Assembly: GCA_002708825.1 (NCBI GenBank)
Contig: PAPF01000039.1
Span: 1 to 64,000 of the forward strand
DNA: 64,000 nt
Direction: 5' to 3'
Source of the DNA: Phyllobacteriaceae bacterium
Lineage (GTDB): Bacteria > Pseudomonadota > Alphaproteobacteria > Rhizobiales > Rhizobiaceae
Each line of letters begins with the position of its first letter. Position 1 is the stretch's first letter. The position numbers and the translations under genes were made by a program. The notes beneath the pieces were generated by a model that made no database searches, was not told the origin of the DNA, and saw only the letters and a list, made by a program, of their open reading frames with translations. Positions 58,329-64,000 of this stretch are shown here, in pieces.

Positions 58329-59583
58329 GCAACGCTTCGCCGCCTTTCCCGAAGGAGGCGTGCAGGCAGAGCACGCAAAGCCCGATGAACAGCGAATCGT
58401 GGATGTCGTGCCCGAAGGCGATGCCGGTCGTCCCGCTCAGCACGAAGGGGATGTAGAGCGCACATCCCGCCGCCAGGGCGTTCCTGCCGTCTGCATGGTT
58501 CCGGTTCATCCAGAGCAGGATGATCGGCGCAAGAAAGGCGGCAAGGAAACCGATGAGGTTGACGGCTCCGCCGCGCACCAGGACGTTGAGCACGCCATTG
58601 TGGAAATGGGTCATGGCGAAGTCGTAGCGGCTGAGTTCGGCATTGCGTTCGGCCATCAGCGCCGGAATGTCGCCGCCGCCATGGCCGGTGAGCGGCTTTT
58701 CCGTGATGAGGCTCACGGCGGACCGCCAAAGAATCAGGCGCTGGCCGAACGAGGTGTCCAGATCGCCTTGCCGGGCCTTTTCCACGTCCACGATGACCGC
58801 TTCCACCCGCTCATGAACGGGCGGAAGAAAGGTGTAGGCGCCGAGGCCCGCGCCCCACAGCATGACCAGTGCCCCGGCCAGCGTCAGCCCGGAGCGTATG
58901 CCGGGCCGCATGTGGATGGCGGCCAGCACGATGGGCGTCATCAACAGCGCGATCCAGAATGTCCGGCTGCCGCTCAGGACGACCAGCGCCGCCGCGGCCA
59001 GCGCGCCTGCCAGGCAGAACCAGCGCAGGCGCCCCGCCAGGCGGATCGCGCCATGGAGCGCCAGGCCGTACATGACCGCCGCGGCAAGCCCCAGCACCAG
59101 CGGATTTCCGGCGATCAGTTCGATCCGCATGCCGGCGTGAAACGGGAACAGCGGCACCGCGGCCAGGGCCGCCATTGCGCCTGCGGCTGCGCCGGCCGAC
59201 ATGCCTGCCAGGAGGCGCCGGCCTGAAACGGCCAGGAGCGCAAAGAGCGGCAGCGCGCCAAGGAAGGGAAGGTTTTCGCCGATCTCCTTGAGCCCGTCTT
59301 CGCCCGGCCCTGCCAGCACCGTGGTGAAGGCCTCGGTGAAAAAGAACAGCGCGAAAGCGCCCGCCGCCAGCCAGGCCTGCCAGTGTGCCGGAAGCGCGAT
59401 GCGGTGCGTCAGCAGCAGCAGCGCGCCCCAGCCCATGGTAATGGCGATCGCCACGACGACGCCACTGCCGGCCAGCGGCACGCCGCCGGCAACGAGGCCG
59501 GCAAAAAGGAGATTGGCCGCCACCAGCGCCTTGCCGCCGGGCGATGTGAGATAGCGCAGGATCAGGGCGGGATAGGCGCGCAT
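58312..59583 (-). CDS. O-antigen ligase/polymerase family membrane protein (WaaL/Wzy-like)
   Basis: A 423-residue polytopic protein with ten or more hydrophobic segments. The periplasmic loop near residue 290-330 (FGQRLILWRSAVSLITEKPL followed by GHGGGDIPAL and THFHNGVLNVLVRGG) matches the Wzy_C region of O-antigen ligases and polymerases, including the HxHN motif. It joins or polymerises a lipid-linked glycan on the outer face of the inner membrane. I start it at 59583 (MRAYPALILR); the upstream frame is Arg/Pro-rich and unlikely. It lies apart from the main glycan locus. Confidence 0.85.
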   Translation of the reverse strand: MRAYPALILRYLTSPGGKALVAANLLFAGLVAGGVPLAGSGVVVAIAITMGWGALLLLTHRIALPAHWQAWLAAGAFALFFFTEAFTTVLAGPGEDGLKEIGENLPFLGALPLFALLAVSGRRLLAGMSAGAAAGAMAALAAVPLFPFHAGMRIELIAGNPLVLGLAAAVMYGLALHGAIRLAGRLRWFCLAGALAAAALVVLSGSRTFWIALLMTPIVLAAIHMRPGIRSGLTLAGALVMLWGAGLGAYTFLPPVHERVEAVIVDVEKARQGDLDTSFGQRLILWRSAVSLITEKPLTGHGGGDIPALMAERNAELSRYDFAMTHFHNGVLNVLVRGGAVNLIGFLAAFLAPIILLWMNRNHADGRNALAAGCALYIPFVLSGTTGIAFGHDIHDSLFIGLCVLCLHASFGKGGEALPRDPS

Positions 59584-59720
59584 GGGCTCCGGAACGCGAA
59601 GGGCGCGGGCCGGGCGTCCCGCTCTCGGGTCATGCCGGTCCACGCGTTGATCTCATGCGTTTAAGCATGTCCGGAGAAAAAGGGGAAACGGCTTTTCCGG
59701 GACTTGCGAGGGTGAGGCGG

Positions 59721-60491
59721 TCAGCCGCTGTCCCGCCCCGGCGCCGGTTTTGGCAGCAGGTCGATTGGCAGCGGAAAGACGATGGTTGCCGTTTTCTCGT
59801 TCGCAATATCGTTGAGCGCGTTGAAATAGCGCAATTGCATCGCATTGGGCTGCGCGGCGAGCATCTCCCCGGCTTCCACAAGCTTGGTCGCGGCCTGCTG
59901 CTCCCCTTCCGCATTGATGACGCGGGCCCGGCGAAGCCGCTCGGCTTCCGCCTGTTTGGCTATCGCCCGCACCATGCTGTCGTCGATGTCGACATGCTTG
60001 ATTTCCACATTGGCCACCTTGATGCCCCATGTGTCGGTCTGCCGGTCGAGAATTTCCTGGATGTCGGCATTCAGTTTGTCGCGCTCGGCCAGCATCTCGT
60101 CCAGTTCATGTTTTCCGAGAACCGAACGCAGCGTTGTCTGCGCAAGCTGGCTGATGGCGGCGTTGAAATCGGCCACATTGATGATCGCCCGTTCGGGATC
60201 GACTATGCGGTAATAGATGACGGCGTTCACCTTCACCGACACGTTGTCGCGCGAGATGACATCCTGGCTCGGCACGTCCTCGACATACATGCGCAGGTCG
60301 GTCCGCACGATCTGCTGGACGACGGGGATGACGATGACGAAGCCGGGCCCGACGACCTTTGTGAACCGTCCGAGCGTGAACATCACGCCGCGTTCATATT
60401 CGCGGAAGATGAAGATCGCGGACGAGAGGAACCAGAGAAGGAGTGCCGCAGCGAGGATGTAGAACACCCAGTCGAAGACGAATACAGGCAT
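59721..60491 (-). CDS. Slipin/stomatin-like SPFH protein
   Basis: A 256-residue membrane-associated protein. One hydrophobic N-terminal helix (residues 5-27) is followed by the SPFH domain (REYERGVMFTLGRFTKVVGPGF, VSVKVNAVIYYRIVDP) and a coiled-coil C-terminus. It is always or nearly always partnered by an NfeD protein, and here the NfeD stop is 2 bases from its start. The pair is thought to organise membrane domains and to have its C-terminal tail cut by the NfeD protease. Confidence 0.94.
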   Translation of the reverse strand: MPVFVFDWVFYILAAALLLWFLSSAIFIFREYERGVMFTLGRFTKVVGPGFVIVIPVVQQIVRTDLRMYVEDVPSQDVISRDNVSVKVNAVIYYRIVDPERAIINVADFNAAISQLAQTTLRSVLGKHELDEMLAERDKLNADIQEILDRQTDTWGIKVANVEIKHVDIDDSMVRAIAKQAEAERLRRARVINAEGEQQAATKLVEAGEMLAAQPNAMQLRYFNALNDIANEKTATIVFPLPIDLLPKPAPGRDSG

Positions 60492-60493
60492 GG

Positions 60494-61972
60494 CTAGGCT
60501 CCCTTGTTGTGAATGCCGGCACCTGGACCGTCGCCCGGCGCCGCGTCGCCCGGGACCGCGCGCACGATCAGCGTCAATCCGCTCATCTTCTCCACCATGA
60601 CGGAATCGCCTGGCTGGAGCGTGGGCGGCCCGATGGCGTTCCAGCGTTCGCCGGCCAGAAAGACATGACCCTGGCCGCCGGACCAGTCGGTCACTTTTGC
60701 GGCCGCGCCGGTCAGCGGGTTCGGTCCGGTCCGGGATGGTTTGCGGTATGCGCGGATCGTCGCGCCGACAAGCAGGATGAGGAAAGCGGCACTTGTGGCA
60801 ACCAGGATGCCGATCAGCCACCAGTCGACCCGGAATGCGGGGATCTCGGTGTCGATCAGCATGGCCGATCCGAAGATGAACGCGGCCAGTCCGCCAAGGC
60901 CCAGCACGCCGAAGGACGGGCTGACCGCTTCGGCGACCATGAAGCCGATGCCGAGAATGAGCAGCGCCAGTCCCGCATAATCCAGCGGCAACTGGTTCAG
61001 CGCGTAAAGGCCGAGCGTCAGGCTGATCGCGCCGACGACGCCCGGAACGCCGGCGCCGGGATTCCAGAACTCGAAGACCAGCCCGTAGACGCCGATCATC
61101 ATGAGAATGAGGGCGACGTTGGGATTGGAGAGGATGCCGAGAAGCCTGGTCAGCGCATCCGCCTCCATCACTTCCACCGGCAGGCCGGCCGTTGCCAGGC
61201 GCCGCTCGTTCCCCCTGACGGAAACGCTTTGGCCATCGATCGCCTCCAGCAATCCTTGCACATCCGCCGCCACGACATCGATGACATTGGCATCGAGGGC
61301 CTCCGCGGCCGAAAGGCTTGCGGCTTCGCGCACCGCCTTTTCTGCCCACTCGGCATTGCGTCCGTGCATCTGCGCCAGGCTGCGGATCAGCGCCACAGCG
61401 TCATTGGTTGCCTTGGCCGCCATCGTTTCCCTGGAGGACGGGGTGCTGCCGGATGATCCGCCATCCTCCGCTTCGCCCGTGCCATCATCGGCGTTCCCGT
61501 CCTTGCCCGATCCGCTGCCCGGCAGGCCCTCCGGCATGCCGCCGATGGCAACGGGCGTTGCCGCGCCGAGGTTGGTGCCCGGTGCCATCGCGGCCACATG
61601 GGTGGCATAGAGAATATAGGTCCCCGCGCTGGCCGCATGGGCGCCGCCCGGTGCCACGTAGCCGATGACCGGCACCGGTGACTCCAGGATTTCGCTGATG
61701 ATGACGCGCATCGTGTCGGCAAGTCCGCCGGGCGTGTCGATGCGCAGCACAATGGCTTGTGCGGACCGCTCTCCCGCTTCCGTCAGTACTTTTTCGATGT
61801 GGCGGGCCGATGCCGGGCCGATCGGTCCTTCCAGTGCCGCCTGGAGGACAATACGTCCGCTCTTTTCCGTCTCCGCCGGCTGTGCCGTTGCAGCAAGGAC
61901 AGCCAGCAGGGCCAGAACGCCTGCGAGGACGAACCGGCGCAGGGTATGCCCGATGGCCGGATTCTTCAACAT
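60494..61972 (-). CDS. NfeD-type membrane serine protease
   Basis: A 492-residue protein with a signal peptide, a ClpP-like protease domain (VLRIDTPGGLADTMR, APGGAHAASAGTYIL with the catalytic Ser, and AAKATNDAVALIRSLAQ with the likely Lys), four transmembrane helices and a C-terminal OB-fold. A Gly/Ser-rich insertion near residues 165-200 (GGMPEGLPGSGSGKDGNAD) is of unknown role. The ATG at 61972 lies only 6 bases after a TATAAT on the minus strand, so the message may lack a leader. An upstream TTG at 61990 is inside the -10 region and unlikely. Confidence 0.92.
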   Translation of the reverse strand: MLKNPAIGHTLRRFVLAGVLALLAVLAATAQPAETEKSGRIVLQAALEGPIGPASARHIEKVLTEAGERSAQAIVLRIDTPGGLADTMRVIISEILESPVPVIGYVAPGGAHAASAGTYILYATHVAAMAPGTNLGAATPVAIGGMPEGLPGSGSGKDGNADDGTGEAEDGGSSGSTPSSRETMAAKATNDAVALIRSLAQMHGRNAEWAEKAVREAASLSAAEALDANVIDVVAADVQGLLEAIDGQSVSVRGNERRLATAGLPVEVMEADALTRLLGILSNPNVALILMMIGVYGLVFEFWNPGAGVPGVVGAISLTLGLYALNQLPLDYAGLALLILGIGFMVAEAVSPSFGVLGLGGLAAFIFGSAMLIDTEIPAFRVDWWLIGILVATSAAFLILLVGATIRAYRKPSRTGPNPLTGAAAKVTDWSGGQGHVFLAGERWNAIGPPTLQPGDSVMVEKMSGLTLIVRAVPGDAAPGDGPGAGIHNKGA

Positions 61973-61978
61973 GACCGG

Positions 61979-62006
61979 ATTATATGGCAAAGCCGGCGTG
62001 GGACAA
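61979..62006 (-). promoter_or_regulatory. Promoter of the NfeD-slipin operon, possibly leaderless
   Basis: On the minus strand TTGTCC (62001-62006), a 16-base spacer, and a perfect TATAAT (61979-61984). The ATG is only 6 bases after the -10, so transcription would begin at or beside the start codon. This fits a leaderless message and explains the absence of a ribosome site. Confidence 0.6.
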
Positions 62007-62068
62007 TGCCGTCGGCCCCGGCAAAGGGCGCCGGAGGATTGCGAACGGCCGGGCTTGTCTCCACGTGG

Positions 62069-62824
62069 TCAGTGGATCAGCGACCCGCCGTTCACGTCGA
62101 CTTCCGTTCCGGTGCAGTAGGCCGACAGGTCGGACGCAAGGAAAAGGGCGCATCCGGCCACGTCGGAAGCCTCGCCCGCGCGCCCCATGGGAATGCCTTC
62201 CAGGATCTGCTCCTTCATTTCCGGCGTCAGCTTGCCGGCGGTGATGTCGGTGGCGATGAAACCCGGGCAAATGGCGTTGACGCGCACGCCCGACGGCGCC
62301 AGTTCGCGCGCCATGGCCTTGGTCAGGCCGAGTATGCCGGCCTTGGCCGCGGAATAGTGCGGCCCGCCGAAGATGCCGCCGCCGCGCTGCGCCGAAACCG
62401 ATGACAGGTTGACGATGGACCCCGACCCGGCACGCCGCATGCCCGGAATGGCGGCCTGGCTCATGTAGAGCGTGCCGCGAAGGTTCACGTCGAGAACCGC
62501 GTCGTAGTTTTCCGGCTGGATGTCCATGATCTTCAGCGGCTGGGTGATGCCGGCATTGTTGACCAGCACGTCGATGCGGCCCCAGAGCCTTTCCAGTTCG
62601 GCCACGGCCGCCTCGCAGGCCGCCTTGTCTGTCACGTCGCAGGCCAGCCCCGCATGGCCTGCGCCCGGCAGGTCGGCGGCCGCGGCCTTCGCTGCCTCGG
62701 CGTCGAGATCGAGAATGGCCACCGTCGCGCCGTGTTCGGCGAACAGCTTCGCCGTGGCCTTGCCGAGCCCGCGCGGGCTGGCCGCGCCGGTAACGATTGC
62801 GAACTTTCCTTCAAGCAGGCCCAT
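62069..62824 (-). CDS. Short-chain dehydrogenase/reductase (SDR)
   Basis: A 251-residue classical SDR oxidoreductase. VTGAASPRGLGKATA binds NAD(P), NNAG is present as VLVNNAGITQPL, and the catalytic Ser and YxxxK are in NLSSVSAQRG and HYSAAKAGI. FabG-like in length and layout. Substrate unknown. It begins 44 bases after the stop of the split transketolase gene, in the same orientation, so it may reduce the product of that enzyme pair, a combination seen in sugar-alcohol and apiose-type catabolic operons. Confidence 0.9.
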   Translation of the reverse strand: MGLLEGKFAIVTGAASPRGLGKATAKLFAEHGATVAILDLDAEAAKAAAADLPGAGHAGLACDVTDKAACEAAVAELERLWGRIDVLVNNAGITQPLKIMDIQPENYDAVLDVNLRGTLYMSQAAIPGMRRAGSGSIVNLSSVSAQRGGGIFGGPHYSAAKAGILGLTKAMARELAPSGVRVNAICPGFIATDITAGKLTPEMKEQILEGIPMGRAGEASDVAGCALFLASDLSAYCTGTEVDVNGGSLIH

Positions 62825-62868
62825 GGCCCTTGTCTCCTGTTTCGTTTCGTCTGGTCGTGCAGGGTGGC

Positions 62869-63900
62869 TCAGAGCCAGCCCCTGATCTGTTCCGCCACCC
62901 TGGCGGTCGAAATGCCGTACATGTCATGCAGGGTCGGCAGCGCGCCGGCTTCCAGGAATGCGTCGGGCAGGCCGATCATGCGGAAGGTCGGCGTGACGCC
63001 GTTGACCAGCAGGGTCCGCGCCACCGCCTCGCCCAGTCCGCCATTGACCGTGTGGTTTTCCGCCGTCACCACCAGCCGCGTGCCTTTCGCCGCCTCGCCC
63101 ACGATGGTCGGCGTATCCAGAGGCTTGATGGTCGGCACATGCAACGCCGCCACCTCGATGCCCTGTCCGGCCAGCAGCACGGCGGCGTCCAGCGCGCGCA
63201 TGGTCATGATGCCCGTGGAGATGACGAGCACGTCGCGGCCCTCGCGGATCATCTGGGCCTTGCCGAGCCGGAAGCGGTAGTCCGGCTTGTGGCGGGTCAG
63301 CACCGAGGGCACCTTGCCGCGCAGCAACCGGGTGTAGACAGGTCCGTCATGCGCGGCGATCTGCGGCACCATGCCAATGATGTCGTCGGCATCGCACGGG
63401 TCGATGATCGTCATGTTCGGCAGGCCGCGAAAGATCGCCAGGTCCTCGGTCGCCTGGTGGCTCGGGCCGTAGCCGGTGGTCAGGCCGGGCAGGGCGCAGG
63501 CGATCTTCACCGGCAGGTTCTCCTCCGCGATCGCCATGGCAATGAAGTCGTAGGCGCGCCGCGCGGCGAAAACCGCGTAGGTGGTGGCGAACGGCAGGAA
63601 ACCCTCGCGCGCAAGACCGGCGGCCGCCGACATCAGAAGCTGTTCGGCCATGCCCATCTGGTAGAAGCGGTCGGGCAGGGCCTCGGCCAGGATGTGCAGG
63701 TCGGTATACTTGCCCAGGTCGGCGGTCAGGCCGACGATCCGTTCGTCCTTGCGGGCAAGCTCGACAAGCGCGTGCCCGAACGGCGCGGAAACCGTGTCAT
63801 AGCCTTCGGCAGCCAGCGACGCGATCATCGCGGAGGTGGCTGCCTTTGTAGCGGGCGGCTTGCGCGGCTCGTGTTTCCGCTTCATCGAGGCAAGCGTCAT
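62869..63900 (-). CDS. Transketolase, C-terminal subunit
   Basis: A 343-residue protein covering the pyrimidine-binding and C-terminal domains of transketolase. GLTADLGKYTDLH, FYQMGMAEQLLMSAAAGLA, FATTYAVFAARRAYD and YGPSHQATEDLAIF are diagnostic. In split transketolases it works with a separate N-terminal subunit, here encoded immediately upstream with an ATGA overlap. It transfers a two-carbon ketol unit with thiamine diphosphate. The start at 63900 is fixed by the overlap. The first 25 residues are basic and unlike the family. Confidence 0.93.
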   Translation of the reverse strand: MTLASMKRKHEPRKPPATKAATSAMIASLAAEGYDTVSAPFGHALVELARKDERIVGLTADLGKYTDLHILAEALPDRFYQMGMAEQLLMSAAAGLAREGFLPFATTYAVFAARRAYDFIAMAIAEENLPVKIACALPGLTTGYGPSHQATEDLAIFRGLPNMTIIDPCDADDIIGMVPQIAAHDGPVYTRLLRGKVPSVLTRHKPDYRFRLGKAQMIREGRDVLVISTGIMTMRALDAAVLLAGQGIEVAALHVPTIKPLDTPTIVGEAAKGTRLVVTAENHTVNGGLGEAVARTLLVNGVTPTFRMIGLPDAFLEAGALPTLHDMYGISTARVAEQIRGWL

Positions 63901-64000
63901 GACGGCTTTCCCTCTTCCAGGACGGCCAGCGCCCTGGCCCATTCATCGGGCTCGACGCGCACGAAATGGGTGATTTCGCGCGCTTCGAGGAAATCGACGC
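63897..64000 (-). CDS. Transketolase, N-terminal subunit (C-terminal fragment; continues past window)
   Basis: Only the last 33 codons are inside the window: an Asp-Phe-Leu-Glu start, a central ITHFVRVEPDEWARAL segment and an EEGKPS end. The position directly before the C-terminal subunit, with a 4-base overlap, and the resemblance of the ending to other split transketolase N-subunits support the call. Too little is visible to confirm the thiamine-diphosphate motif. Confidence 0.7.
   Translation of the reverse strand, partial: VDFLEAREITHFVRVEPDEWARALAVLEEGKPS

Overview
The window is GC-rich, densely coded chromosomal DNA. Its gene content fits an alphaproteobacterium of the Hyphomicrobiales/Rhodobacterales type: a fused cysNC next to cysD, a PrtD/PrsE-type exporter, RTX proteins with a serralysin-like C-terminus, a TRAP transporter, an MttB-superfamily methyltransferase beside a trimethylamine-dehydrogenase-like flavoprotein, and a DUF2793 protein. 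The species cannot be named from sequence alone. I see no rRNA, tRNA, CRISPR array, transposase or integrase.

Layout. (1) 1-19.4 kb is a cell-surface polysaccharide locus: a family 2 glycosyltransferase, a Wzm/Wzt-like ABC exporter, an MBOAT acyltransferase with an SGNH-like partner, a sugar-nucleotide epimerase, SGNH and GSCFA proteins, two PAPS-sulfotransferase-like paralogues, an RgpF-like rhamnan synthesis protein, and a compact rfbA-rfbC-rfbB-rfbD operon for dTDP-L-rhamnose. Two AT-rich patches begin or end inside genes here. (2) 19.7-35.3 kb holds five large RTX-type secreted proteins, with a sixth cut off at the left edge. They share a C-terminal secretion module ending in DFVL, DFIL or FVL. 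Two are whole-gene duplicates rich in tyrosine, one has a 160-residue tandem repeat, and one begins with a P-domain-like fold. A third sulfotransferase-like gene lies among them. (3) 35.6-42.6 kb holds cysD, cysNC and cysQ (PAPS synthesis and PAP removal) and, convergently, the type I secretion pair PrsE/PrtD. (4) 42.9-46.2 kb has a DegT-type aminotransferase, an MFS carrier and a methyltransferase. (5) 46.2-58.3 kb is catabolic: a TRAP transporter-cyclase-FAH-GMC operon with a divergent TetR, then a LysR gene divergent from the MttB-like/TMADH-like pair. (6) 58.3-64 kb has an O-antigen ligase/polymerase, a slipin-NfeD pair, an SDR, and a split transketolase that runs off the right edge.

How the parts may fit. 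Three sulfotransferase-like proteins, a complete PAPS supply, a PAP phosphatase, a type I exporter and its tyrosine-rich substrates all lie within about 31 kb. The simplest reading is a sulfated, rhamnose-containing extracellular polysaccharide made beside secreted RTX matrix or adhesion proteins. A more unusual reading is that some of the tyrosine-rich RTX proteins are themselves sulfated before export. This would parallel the Xanthomonas Rax system, in which RaxST, RaxA/B and RaxP/Q combine a sulfotransferase, type I secretion and a PAPS supply. That is an inference and not shown by the sequence.
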